Positions 1 to 8,136 of a DNA stretch of 64,000 nucleotides are shown here, in pieces. The notes below the pieces were generated by a model. That model made no database searches, was not told the origin of the DNA, and saw nothing but the letters and a program-made list of their open reading frames with translations. Location of the stretch: assembly GCA_963638365.1 (NCBI GenBank), contig CAVHRK010000045.1:1-64000 (forward strand), given 5' to 3'. Source of the DNA: Suilimivivens sp963638365. GTDB lineage: Bacteria; Bacillota; Clostridia; Lachnospirales; Lachnospiraceae. Position 1 is the first letter of the stretch; each line of letters begins with the position of its first letter. A program made the translations under genes and the position numbers.

Positions 1-74
1 TATACTACTTGTTTACAAATTTTTGGATAGTGTCTACTTTTAGCTTACCACTTCATATCACTATTTCATTTTAC

Positions 75-929
75 TTACTGAACGCTTACAGAAGTGATGT
101 GAGGGTTAACACCTTCATACCAGTATAAGAAGCCTTCCATGTCAACAACATCGCCAACCTTGAGGTTCTGAACTGCCTTGTAAACATCGCTGTCCTTATC
201 GCACAGATAAGATTCAACAGTGAAGCTGTAGGTGTTTCCGTCAAGGGATACGTTGAAGTATAAGTCATCGCCTTCTGTACCGGAACCATCCCACTTGTAA
301 AGGAATGCATCACCAGCATCGTTAGCAGCTTCTACGGTCATACCCTTGAAAGATACGAACTGGTTCTGGTAATCAATTAATTCATCCTTGCCAAGTAAAT
401 CGGTAACATCCTTCGCATCAGCAACGAAAGTATCGGTATCTTCGATTTCATAAGTAGCATCAACGATTTCTACTTCGCCGGACCACTCAGACTTGAAACC
501 GGTAACTTTGATCTTGGTTCCCGGAACAAGCTTGTCATAATCTTCCTGAGAGCAAGGCAGGTTGTAGATGAAGAATGCGCCATCCTGATTCTGGGTGTAG
601 AAAGTAGCCTGGCCAACACCGTTGTCTTCCCACCAAGCCTGCTTAGCCTGTACATAAGTTTCAACACAAACTTCGGTATCAACATCAGCAGCAACATAAT
701 CAGCGTAGCTCATAACGCCTTCGGTAGCAGCAGCGTCTGCGGTTTCAGCGTCAGCTTCTGTATCAGCTTCAGCGGTATCTTCTGCTTCTGCAGCATCTTC
801 TTCAACAGCTTCGGTTGCGTCTTCTACTTCTGTAGCAACTTCTTCTGTTGTACTCTCTGTAGTGTTGGAGCAGCCTGCTGCTACAAGTACGAGAGAAAGT
901 GCAAGTGTTACAAGTAATGATTTTTTCAT
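75..929 (-). CDS. Surface lipoprotein with acidic linker and OB-fold-like domain
   Basis: This 284-residue protein begins with a lipoprotein signal peptide whose lipobox is LVAAGC, so Cys20 would be lipidated and the protein held on the outer face of the membrane. Residues of about 22-70 are almost only Thr, Glu, Ala and Asp and look like an unstructured spacer. The remaining 210 residues hold two similar beta-rich segments with phrases such as VPGTKIKVTGF and KVGDVVDMEGF, which resemble OB-fold lipoprotein domains. The start is supported by AGGAGGAG seven bases upstream. It lies downstream of the sugar ABC operon on the same strand, but about 175 bases with several inverted repeats separate them, so it may be transcribed alone. 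Binding partner and function are unknown. Confidence 0.8.
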   Translation of the reverse strand: MKKSLLVTLALSLVLVAAGCSNTTESTTEEVATEVEDATEAVEEDAAEAEDTAEADTEADAETADAAATEGVMSYADYVAADVDTEVCVETYVQAKQAWWEDNGVGQATFYTQNQDGAFFIYNLPCSQEDYDKLVPGTKIKVTGFKSEWSGEVEIVDATYEIEDTDTFVADAKDVTDLLGKDELIDYQNQFVSFKGMTVEAANDAGDAFLYKWDGSGTEGDDLYFNVSLDGNTYSFTVESYLCDKDSDVYKAVQNLKVGDVVDMEGFLYWYEGVNPHITSVSVQ

Positions 930-950
930 AATAAACTCCTCCTAAATAGA

Positions 951-962
951 TGTGATATCACA
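951..962. promoter_or_regulatory. 12-bp perfect palindrome upstream of lipoprotein gene
   Basis: TGTGATATCACA is a perfect palindrome lying between the ribosome binding site of the lipoprotein gene and the upstream inverted repeat. Its position in the 5' leader fits an operator for a dimeric regulator, but no regulator is identified. Confidence 0.3.
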
Positions 963-986
963 CTTGGTGATAACTTCATTAGTAAA

Positions 987-1026
987 AGTTCTGTATACAA
1001 TACCTCTCATATGGTGTATCAGAACT
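987..1026 (-). terminator. Inverted repeat, possible terminator of the sugar ABC operon
   Basis: Arms AGTTCTG and CAGAACT, with further pairing inside, flank a loop of about 17 bases. Read on the minus strand the hairpin is followed by TTTTAC, a weak U tract. It lies about 80 bases past the stop of the solute-binding gene, so a terminator is plausible. It could instead be an operator for the lipoprotein gene. Confidence 0.4.
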
Positions 1027-1046
1027 TCTGATTGTAATTGATAAGG

Positions 1047-1064
1047 TTGATAAAACTTTATCAA
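1047..1064. repeat. 18-bp palindrome TTGATAAA-AC-TTTATCAA
   Basis: Two perfect 8-base arms around a 2-base centre, just past the solute-binding gene stop. There is no adjacent T run, so it is not a convincing terminator by itself; an operator role is possible. Confidence 0.3.
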
Positions 1065-1103
1065 TTAACTGCAATTCACATTATACCTTAATGTTCTGAT
1101 AAA

Positions 1104-2717
1104 TCAATGGTGATTTTGCCTATTTTTTCGCTTTTTCATCGCTTCGGATATAACATATAGTAAAATTCCTGCCCACGTGACGGCAAGAGCAGCCAGTAAA
1201 ATCACTGCTGTCTGGGGCAAAGGTCCTAAATCCGTCTTGCCGGTGGAACTCATATTCTTCTGGTCGAGACGGTAAAGGGAGGTCACATCCTCGAACATTT
1301 TCTGCATAAAGGCATCGTCTACCGTCTGTTTCCGGCGGGTGGATTTCGTGACATTCTCGATCATCTGACCGGCAGCATCACGGAGGGAAGCAGAACCGTT
1401 GAATACCGGAGTTACAAAGGTGTGATCGGTGTTATCAAGCAAAAGTTTGGAAGCCTTGATCTTCACATCGTAGTGCACGTTGTTGTCTTCACCGGCACGG
1501 GATAAGTAATCCTGATATTCGGCAGAATCCTGTGCTTTCGAAGTGACAGGCACATAACCTTCGGTTTCGGAATACGCAATCTGCACGTCATTGGTGAGCA
1601 GATACTGGGTGAACAGCCACGAAGCAAGCACTTCCTGCGAATCCTTTTTATTGAAGACACAGACGGAAGGTCCCTGAGAGATCATCTGCGGGTTCTCCGG
1701 ATCAAACTGCGGAATCATCATCACTTCCGTGTCAAAGTCAACGAGCGCATCTTCGCTGATGTCGGAAAGCGGAGCGTGGGTTCCCATCCAGGTAGCTCCG
1801 GCCGTTGAGTCGATCGCAAAAATACATTGTCCTGCATTCAGGAAGTTCGCCGGATAACTGGAAATCTTGAAGGTGGAAAAGGCTCCAGTCTTCGCATGGG
1901 AAGCAATGGTATAAAGCAGCTCTGTAGTGGTATCGTTAAAAATTTCAATATCACCGTTATCGGTCGAATAACCGGCGCCCTTTTGCTTCAACATCTGGAT
2001 CATCATGTTGTCGGTGGACTTATCAATGAAAGGAATCATGACTTTCTGACCGTTTAAAGCAAAGGTGCCATCGGCATTCTGCTTCATTGCAGCCTCGGAA
2101 ACCTCCCAGACGAAATCCCAGGTGAGCGTTTCCGGCAGGGTATAGCCGAGTTGTTCCACATAAGTCTTATTCACATAGCAGGCCTCGGTGGAGCGCATAT
2201 AAGGCAGCGCATAATAATGACCGTTAAATTCGCATTCGTTTAAGAACTGCGGAATGATTTCTTCCTGTGTAGGCCCGTCAAACAGAAGGTCCGATCCGCC
2301 CAGTCCGTATTTTTCATTGGTAAAAAGAGTATCTAACGGAACCACGACGTTGCTTCCGGTGAGGTAAGTAGCAATATGATCCGGATAGGTAATGCAGACA
2401 TTGGGCGTGGTGTCCGTTGCAATGTTCGTGATGACATCGTTATAAATCTTGCCGTAATCGGTGTAGAGACGTAAGTTTACGGTAATATTGGGATACAGAT
2501 CCTCAAAATCTTCAATCGCTTTCTTGTAGATTTCCGTCTGGGTTTTATTCGTATCATTCTTGGCCCAGAAGGTAATTTCATAATTCCGGGAGGTGTCGAA
2601 GTCCTCCGGAACGGTAAAATCGCTCTGACCCTTGGAGCCGTGGCAGCCGGTAAGTCCGAGAGCCCCGACCATCAGGGAAAAAGTAAACAGTAATTTTGAA
2701 ATGGTATGTTTTCTCAT
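1104..2717 (-). CDS. Extracellular sugar-binding lipoprotein of ABC transporter
   Basis: This 537-residue family-1 type solute-binding protein should capture a sugar or oligosaccharide and hand it to the two permeases encoded just upstream. It has a lipoprotein signal peptide with lipobox LTGC (Cys25). The mature part opens with YEITFWAKND and continues with the usual segments of this family, such as VCITYPDHIATYL and YALPYMRSTEACYVNK. Unusually, the C-terminus adds a hydrophobic helix (about residues 502-525) followed by a Lys/Arg-rich tail, which predicts a second membrane anchor. The gene is last in the operon and its ATGA start overlaps the stop of the upstream permease, with GAGGAGG upstream. 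Substrate cannot be read from the sequence; the glycan-degradation genes nearby suggest a plant-derived oligosaccharide. Confidence 0.88.
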   Translation of the reverse strand: MRKHTISKLLFTFSLMVGALGLTGCHGSKGQSDFTVPEDFDTSRNYEITFWAKNDTNKTQTEIYKKAIEDFEDLYPNITVNLRLYTDYGKIYNDVITNIATDTTPNVCITYPDHIATYLTGSNVVVPLDTLFTNEKYGLGGSDLLFDGPTQEEIIPQFLNECEFNGHYYALPYMRSTEACYVNKTYVEQLGYTLPETLTWDFVWEVSEAAMKQNADGTFALNGQKVMIPFIDKSTDNMMIQMLKQKGAGYSTDNGDIEIFNDTTTELLYTIASHAKTGAFSTFKISSYPANFLNAGQCIFAIDSTAGATWMGTHAPLSDISEDALVDFDTEVMMIPQFDPENPQMISQGPSVCVFNKKDSQEVLASWLFTQYLLTNDVQIAYSETEGYVPVTSKAQDSAEYQDYLSRAGEDNNVHYDVKIKASKLLLDNTDHTFVTPVFNGSASLRDAAGQMIENVTKSTRRKQTVDDAFMQKMFEDVTSLYRLDQKNMSSTGKTDLGPLPQTAVILLAALAVTWAGILLYVISEAMKKRKNRQNHH

Positions 2718-3577
2718 CCCTTTGTACCTCCTCTCGATACGCCTGCCATGACCTTTTTACGGAAAATCAGGAACAATACAATAAGCGGCAGGGAAATCAC
2801 CACAACCGCAGCCATCATGGCGGGGATGTTTTCACGGCCAAAGCCGTTTTCACGGATTTCCTGAATGCCGTTGGATACCAGATAGTAGTTCGGATCATCG
2901 GTAATCAACCGCGGCCATACATAGGAATTCCAGCACTCAATGACCTTCAGGATAATGATGGTAATGAGCGTCGGGCGGCAGATGGGGATCATGACCTTAC
3001 GCAGGTAGCGCAGATCCGAAGTGCCATCCACTTTGGCAGCATAATAAAGCTCGTCCGGAATCTGTGCGAAATTTTCACGCAGCAGATAGATGTAGAAAAC
3101 CGAAGTCACGGACGGCAGAATCAGTCCTAAAAAGCTGTTCCGCAGATCAAGGTTTGTAATGGTGACAAAGTTCGTGATGATCACAAGCTCGTTCGGGATC
3201 ATCATTAAGGACAGGAACAGCGCAAAGGCAATGTTCTTGCCGCGGAATTCCAGTCTTGCAAAGGCAAATGCCGCAAGTGTAATCACAACCAGCATAATTG
3301 CAGTAGTAATCACGGTAAAAATCAGGGTGTTCCATAAGTATCTGCCCAGAGAAACCGTGGTAAATGCATCAATGTAGTTCTGCATTGTCGGTGACAGGGT
3401 AAAGAACGACGGAACATATTCACTGTTGTAGGAACTGTAGCTTTTTACGGAGGTCAGGATCATCCAGTAAAAAGGAAACAGAACCATAATCGCCCAGAAG
3501 ATCAGCAGGGTATAAATCACAACGTTTCTGACAATGCCTTTTACTTTGGCAGATTTTTGAATCTTTTCGTAATCCAT
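2714..3577 (-). CDS. Sugar ABC transporter permease, MalG type
   Basis: This inner-membrane permease of about 287 residues belongs to the carbohydrate-uptake (CUT1) family. It begins with a transmembrane helix (IYTLLIFWAIMVLFPFYWMI), then about five more. The cytoplasmic EAA loop that contacts the ATPase is visible as AAKVDGTSDLRYLRKVMIP. I chose the ATG at 3577 because AAGGAGG lies eight bases upstream; an in-frame ATG nine codons earlier falls before that site. The gene follows the MalF-type permease by 13 bases and overlaps the binding-protein gene by four. It should pair with that permease to form the sugar channel. Confidence 0.9.
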   Translation of the reverse strand: MDYEKIQKSAKVKGIVRNVVIYTLLIFWAIMVLFPFYWMILTSVKSYSSYNSEYVPSFFTLSPTMQNYIDAFTTVSLGRYLWNTLIFTVITTAIMLVVITLAAFAFARLEFRGKNIAFALFLSLMMIPNELVIITNFVTITNLDLRNSFLGLILPSVTSVFYIYLLRENFAQIPDELYYAAKVDGTSDLRYLRKVMIPICRPTLITIIILKVIECWNSYVWPRLITDDPNYYLVSNGIQEIRENGFGRENIPAMMAAVVVISLPLIVLFLIFRKKVMAGVSRGGTKG

Positions 3578-3590
3578 GGCAGTGTCCTCC

Positions 3591-4484
3591 TTAATAATAT
3601 ACATGCTTTTTGCTGACCAGAAGGTTGATGCAGGTAATGGTCAGAACAATGGTAAACAGGATGATGGCGGCTGCCGACGCATAGGAAGGATAGCCACCGC
3701 TGTTGCCGTAAAGCATATCGTAAACATAGCCAACGATGGTGTTCATTTCAGCAGCATTCAGATCCGTACCGAACAACGCAACGGCATCGCTGTAGGCCTT
3801 GAATGCGCCGATGAATCCGGTGATGACCAGATAAAAAATCATGGGAGAGATCATCGGCAGGGTGATCTTGCGGAAGATTCTCGCACGGGAAGTACCGTCT
3901 ACCTTGGCGGCATTGTAATAGGTCTGGTTCACGGAAGCCAGTGCACTTGTCAGAATCAGGATTTTAAAGGGAAGAACCACCCATATCGTGTAAAAACAAA
4001 GCACGAACATTTTCGCCCAGTAGGGACCGTCAATGAAATCCACAGAATGCCCGCCGAAAGCCTGAATCAGGAGATTCACCATACCGTCTGTGTAGGCGGT
4101 CTTTTTGAACAGAATCATAAATACCAGACCGACAGCCAGGGTGTTCGTCACATAGGGTAGGAAATAGATCGTTTCAAACAGCTCCTTTAAGGGCTTGATC
4201 GAACTTAACCCCAGTGAAATAAACAGGGCAAGGAGCGTGGAAAGCGGTACGGTAATAATGACAAGAAGAAAGGTATTCTTCACAGCCTGCAGGAAATAAG
4301 TGTCGTGCAATACATAGGAATAGTTATAAAGTCCGACGCCGAAGTAGGTCTGGGAAGCGGAATTATAGCCTTCTTCAAAGGAATATACGAATACATCAAT
4401 TAAGGGATAAATCATAAACACGCCCAGAAACAGGAACGCGGGCAGCAGGTAAAGCCACCCTTTGAGGTTATTTTTTTCCATCAT
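3591..4484 (-). CDS. Sugar ABC transporter permease, MalF type
   Basis: This 297-residue membrane protein is the second CUT1 permease. The first helix is near residues 9-29 (LYLLPAFLFLGVFMIYPLID) and about six helices are expected. The EAA loop reads AAKVDGTSRARIFRKITLP and should dock on the ATPase encoded upstream. AAAGGAGG precedes the start; two ATG codons in tandem leave a one-residue uncertainty. It lies 14 bases after the ATPase gene and 13 before the MalG-type gene, so all are co-transcribed. Confidence 0.9.
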   Translation of the reverse strand: MMEKNNLKGWLYLLPAFLFLGVFMIYPLIDVFVYSFEEGYNSASQTYFGVGLYNYSYVLHDTYFLQAVKNTFLLVIITVPLSTLLALFISLGLSSIKPLKELFETIYFLPYVTNTLAVGLVFMILFKKTAYTDGMVNLLIQAFGGHSVDFIDGPYWAKMFVLCFYTIWVVLPFKILILTSALASVNQTYYNAAKVDGTSRARIFRKITLPMISPMIFYLVITGFIGAFKAYSDAVALFGTDLNAAEMNTIVGYVYDMLYGNSGGYPSYASAAAIILFTIVLTITCINLLVSKKHVYY

Positions 4485-4498
4485 GGCGGGGGCCTCCT

Positions 4499-5605
4499 TT
4501 ACTTGCTGATTTCATAAGGAATCCGTTCCTCGTTATCCTTGTGGAACAAAAAGACCTTATTGGGTTTCAAATCAAAGGAAACAACCGGAGAGCTGGTGTC
4601 TACGGAGTTTTCGGCACTGATAATGGAACGGATGGTGGCATTTTCGGACTCTTCTTTGGTAGAAACGACACTCACGTCACGTCCCATGACTTCAAGACGG
4701 TTCAGATCACAGTGAAGCGCACCGTTTTCGTTCAGGATAAAGCCTTCCGGACGAACGCCGACATAGACTTCCTGATCTGCAACATTTCCTACCTTAAAAA
4801 TAGCATCCTTTCCTATATATAAAGTGTGATCCTTCACCTGTCCGCGGAAAACATTGATCGGAGGAGTTCCGAGGAACTTCGCAACGAACAGATTGGCAGG
4901 ATTGTCGTAAACCTCCTGCGGCTTTCCGATCTGCTGGATCACGCCCTCTTTCATGACAATGATCATATCCGAAATGCTCATGGCTTCTTCCTGATCGTGG
5001 GTAACGAAGACCGTTGTGATTTTGGTTTCGCACTGGATCCGGCGCAGCTCCTCACGGGTCTGCAGACGGAGTCTGGCGTCCAGATTGGATAAAGGCTCAT
5101 CAAGCAGAAGGACCTTCGGCATTTTTACTAACGCACGGGCAATGGCAACACGCTGCTGCTGACCGCCGGAAAGCTCACTGGGCTTACGGTCCATCAGCAT
5201 TTCAATCTGAACGAGTTTGGCAGCCTCTAATACGCGCCGGTTCATTTCCTCTTTGGAGAGCTTGTCCTTTCCTTTCAGATTCTCGAGAGGAAACTGGATG
5301 TTCTGCTTTACTGTCAGATGCGGATACAGGGCATAGTTCTGGAACACGAGTCCGACGCCTCTGTTTTCGGCAGGAAGATTGGTGACTTCATCCTCTCCGA
5401 AGAAAATTTTCCCTTCACTTGGCTTTAACAGACCGCTGATCAGGTTCAAAGCGGTACTCTTGCCACAGCCGGAAGGACCGAGGAGTCCGATCAGCTTGCC
5501 GTCCGGAATTTCAAAGGAAAAATCGTTGACGGCAATCACATCCTCGCGGATTTTTTTGTTGCGGTTAGGAAATCTTTTCGTTAAGTGCTCTAATACAATT
5601 TTCAT
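4499..5605 (-). CDS. Sugar ABC transporter ATPase, MsmK/UgpC type
   Basis: This 368-residue ATPase would power the permease pair. Walker A is GPSGCGKST (residues 43-51), the signature is LSGGQQQR, Walker B is VLLLDEPLSNLDA and the switch histidine is in VTHDQEEAM. The C-terminal third is the TOBE regulatory region typical of MalK/MsmK proteins (YVGVRPEGF). The start at 5605 gives the standard N-terminus MKIVLEHLTKRF and follows AAGGGGGA. A longer open frame extends upstream to 6067, but it runs antisense-like through the FRG coding sequence and is not credible. In several Firmicutes one such ATPase serves many sugar transporters; here it sits in its own operon. Confidence 0.92.
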   Translation of the reverse strand: MKIVLEHLTKRFPNRNKKIREDVIAVNDFSFEIPDGKLIGLLGPSGCGKSTALNLISGLLKPSEGKIFFGEDEVTNLPAENRGVGLVFQNYALYPHLTVKQNIQFPLENLKGKDKLSKEEMNRRVLEAAKLVQIEMLMDRKPSELSGGQQQRVAIARALVKMPKVLLLDEPLSNLDARLRLQTREELRRIQCETKITTVFVTHDQEEAMSISDMIIVMKEGVIQQIGKPQEVYDNPANLFVAKFLGTPPINVFRGQVKDHTLYIGKDAIFKVGNVADQEVYVGVRPEGFILNENGALHCDLNRLEVMGRDVSVVSTKEESENATIRSIISAENSVDTSSPVVSFDLKPNKVFLFHKDNEERIPYEISK

Positions 5606-5621
5606 AGGGTCCCCCTTTTTC

Positions 5622-6371
5622 TTAAATCCCGTAGGAATCTCGTAAGTCGCTGGAAATGTGATCCAGATCCGGATAAATGGATCCTTCGGTAATGCCGAAC
5701 ACACGCAGGCTGTCGATGAAGTATTTCTTGCGCTCACATGGAATAATGATTTTATATAAAGTATTCTCATCGCAGATGTCTTCGAGTCTCTGCAGAGAAT
5801 TGTGTACGGTGAAGTTCGACTGCTGCGCATACATACGCAGGTTGTTGTCGGTAGAGCTGCAGGCGAGGATGCGGTCGGCAACCTCCGGATTATGGTGATT
5901 GTGTTTGAAGGCCGGCAGCAGCATTTCCTGTGTGGTATCCGCATCAATCGGATAAATGCAGTGTCCGAAGCTTTCCTGTTCGTTAAGACGGGCAGGAACC
6001 AGAACCCATACGCAGGCATCCAGTGTGGGATGTACCTTATAGGTTTCGGTTGCAAAGAAGGAGGCAATCAGCGGTGACTGGCTCCAGTCCAGCATCCGTG
6101 TGGGAAGTCCGTAGTGCTGCATAATGGAAACCCATGCGGCGTAGTTATGTTTTTCCGGGGGATTTTTCATAATCTGTCGCGCCCGGATATAAAATTCATT
6201 GGTAATGTAACGTTCCACGTCAATCCGCTTCTGGCTTCGCTGGATGGAGGGAATTAAGGAAAGTTCCGAATTCTCCTCGCCACGATACCACAGCTTCAGC
6301 CCGTGTTTCTGGTTCAGGCCGCTTACGAAGTGAAGCAGTTCATCCATGGTATGAATTTCCTGAATAATCAT
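5622..6371 (-). CDS. FRG domain protein, first gene of sugar ABC operon
   Basis: This 249-residue protein matches the FRG family, named for a conserved Phe/Trp-Arg-Gly motif. WYRGEE occurs near residue 28 and the central family block HYGLPTRMLDWSQSPLIASFFA-like stretch is present near residues 95-115 (key residues G-L-P-T-R and D-W). FRG proteins have no established biochemical activity; some have been found near defence or toxin-like genes. No signal peptide or membrane helix is seen, so it should be cytoplasmic. I chose the ATG at 6371 because the mapped promoter would start transcription near 6408, leaving the ATG at 6404 without a leader, and because ACGAGGT lies upstream of 6371. Only 16 bases separate its stop from the ATPase start. 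Its place at the head of a sugar transport operon is unusual. Confidence 0.8.
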   Translation of the reverse strand: MIIQEIHTMDELLHFVSGLNQKHGLKLWYRGEENSELSLIPSIQRSQKRIDVERYITNEFYIRARQIMKNPPEKHNYAAWVSIMQHYGLPTRMLDWSQSPLIASFFATETYKVHPTLDACVWVLVPARLNEQESFGHCIYPIDADTTQEMLLPAFKHNHHNPEVADRILACSSTDNNLRMYAQQSNFTVHNSLQRLEDICDENTLYKIIIPCERKKYFIDSLRVFGITEGSIYPDLDHISSDLRDSYGI

Positions 6372-6414
6372 GATCAAGTACCTCGTATGATAAATAATAA
6401 ACAATACCAGTCTG

Positions 6415-6443
6415 ATTATAGTTGATTTCTGCGCATTTCACAA
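6415..6443 (-). promoter_or_regulatory. Sigma-A promoter of FRG/sugar ABC operon
   Basis: On the minus strand TTGTGA (6438-6443) and TATAAT (6415-6420) are separated by exactly 17 bases. Transcription would start near 6408, about 37 bases before the chosen FRG start. Confidence 0.6.
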
Positions 6444-6493
6444 GCCGGAAGTCGATAAGGAATTGTGTTCCGCTTAAATTTATGCCATAATGT

Positions 6494-6552
6494 AAAGAGT
6501 GCAAAGAAAAACAAGCGGCTGCAAAGCAGACATTTGTTTTTCTGCACTCTTT
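6494..6552. repeat. Long hairpin, convergent end of two transcription units
   Basis: AAAGAGTGCA at 6494 pairs perfectly with TGCACTCTTT at 6543, and the adjoining AGAAAAACAA pairs with TTGTTTTTC. The loop holds the first copy of a 20-base direct repeat. It sits upstream of both divergent genes (FRG on minus, FAD oxidoreductase on plus), so it is not an ordinary terminator for either. Confidence 0.55.
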
Positions 6553-6642
6553 AACGAGCATGCGTCGGACGAAGTACGACAGGGAGTGCGAAGCACGGGC
6601 ATGCGAGTTTGAAATGCACAAGAAACAAGCGGCTGCAAAGCA
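6509..6642. repeat. 20-bp direct repeat pair flanking a three-way hairpin
   Basis: Positions 6509-6528 and 6623-6642 are identical over 20 bases and contain ACAAGCGGCTGCAAAGCA. Between them GCATGC at 6558-6563 pairs with GCATGC at 6599-6604 and encloses two small hairpins with GAA loops: GTCG...CGAC around 6563-6580 and GTGC-GAA-GCAC at 6586-6596. The whole 6405-6720 interval has no credible gene. Confidence 0.55.
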
Positions 6643-6720
6643 AAGAAAACTTTTATTCTGAACAAACGTAATTATTCAGAGTAACTGCATAGTTATATAT
6701 GGAAAGGATGGAAAGCAGGA

Positions 6721-8085
6721 ATGAAATACGATGTAATCATCATTGGAGCAGGGCCGGGAGGAATCTTTTCGGCATATGAGATGGTACAGCGCAGTAAAGA
6801 TGTAAAGATTGCGGTTTTTGAGGCGGGCCATGCTTTGGATAAGCGTCATTGCCCGATTGACGGAGTAAAGGTAAAGAACTGTGTCAATTGTAAGAGCTGC
6901 TCGATCATGAGCGGTTTCGGAGGAGCCGGTGCTTTTTCCGATGGAAAATACAACATTACCAACGCATTCGGCGGAACCTTATATGAATATATTGGAAGAA
7001 GTCAGGCGATTGATCTGATGAAGTATGTGGATGATATTAATATGAAGTTTGGCGGTGAGGGGACGAAGTTATATTCGACCTCCGGTACGGCTTTTAAGAA
7101 GATCTGTCTGCAGAACAAGCTGAATCTGCTCGATGCTTCCGTGCGCCATCTGGGAACGGATATTAATCTCATTGTTTTGGGAAATCTTTATGCAGAGCTT
7201 AAGGATAAGGTGGACTTCTACTTTGATACGCCGGTTCAGACGGTAAAGGCACTGGACGAAGGGTATGAAGTTGTTTGTGAAAGCGGCTCTTATTATTCCG
7301 ATAAGTGTATCATTTCCGTGGGACGAAGCGGAAGTAAGTGGATGGAGCAGATCTGTAAGGACTTACAGATCAATACCAAATCGAACCGTGTCGATATCGG
7401 TGTGCGTGTCGAACTTCCGGCGGTAATCTTCTCCCATCTGACGGATGAGCTTTATGAAAGCAAGATTGTGTACCGTACGGAAAAGTTCGAGGACTCGGTC
7501 CGGACCTTCTGTATGAATCCGCATGGTATCGTGGTAAATGAAAACACGAACGGTATTGTTACCGTAAACGGACACAGCTATGAGGGCGCAGATAAACAGA
7601 CCGAAAACACCAACTTTGCCCTGCTGGTATCCAAGCATTTCTCCGAGCCGTTCAAGGACAGCAACGGATACGGTGAAAGTATAGCAAGACTTTCCAATAT
7701 GCTCGGAGGCGGTGTTATCGTACAGCGTTTCGGGGATCTGGTAAGAGGACGAAGAAGTAACACAAAGAGAATCGAAGAGGGACTTGTCGAGCCAACCCTT
7801 TCTGCAACACCGGGTGACTTGAGTCTGGTGCTTCCGAAGCGTATTCTGGACGGCATTATTGAGATGATTTATGCTCTCGATAAGATTGCGCCGGGTACCG
7901 CCAATGACGATACGCTGCTTTATGGTGTTGAGGTGAAGTTTTATAATATGGAAGTGGAGCTCAATGAAAATCTGGAAAGCTGCCATAAGGGACTGTATAT
8001 TATCGGTGACGGCAGCGGGGTAACCCACTCGTTGTCCCATGCGTCTGCAAGCGGTGTTTATGTTGCAAGGCAGATTGTGCAGTAA
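6721..8085 (+). CDS. FAD-dependent oxidoreductase (COG2509-like)
   Basis: This 454-residue flavoprotein starts with the dinucleotide-binding motif GAGPGGI (residues 9-15) in a typical beta-alpha-beta fold. A cysteine-containing stretch follows (CVNCKSC, residues 58-64), then IMSGFGGAGAFSDGK, which is characteristic of the family of uncharacterised FAD dehydrogenases. A C-terminal FAD-contact segment reads GLYIIGDGSGVTHSLSHA. The family acts in the cytoplasm but its substrate is unknown. A GGAAAGCAGGA site lies just before the ATG. The next gene, a MATE exporter, starts 51 bases later on the same strand, so the two may be co-transcribed. Confidence 0.85.
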   Translation: MKYDVIIIGAGPGGIFSAYEMVQRSKDVKIAVFEAGHALDKRHCPIDGVKVKNCVNCKSCSIMSGFGGAGAFSDGKYNITNAFGGTLYEYIGRSQAIDLMKYVDDINMKFGGEGTKLYSTSGTAFKKICLQNKLNLLDASVRHLGTDINLIVLGNLYAELKDKVDFYFDTPVQTVKALDEGYEVVCESGSYYSDKCIISVGRSGSKWMEQICKDLQINTKSNRVDIGVRVELPAVIFSHLTDELYESKIVYRTEKFEDSVRTFCMNPHGIVVNENTNGIVTVNGHSYEGADKQTENTNFALLVSKHFSEPFKDSNGYGESIARLSNMLGGGVIVQRFGDLVRGRRSNTKRIEEGLVEPTLSATPGDLSLVLPKRILDGIIEMIYALDKIAPGTANDDTLLYGVEVKFYNMEVELNENLESCHKGLYIIGDGSGVTHSLSHASASGVYVARQIVQ

Positions 8086-8136
8086 TACATAGAGAAGTAT
8101 TTGCAGAGGTGTCTAACGGTTACAAAGAGGAGCAGT

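Noticed and set aside
4499..6067. A 522-codon frame including the sugar ATPase
   Set aside because: The N-terminal 150 codons run through the FRG gene in another frame and have no protein features; the ATPase starts at 5605 with a ribosome site.
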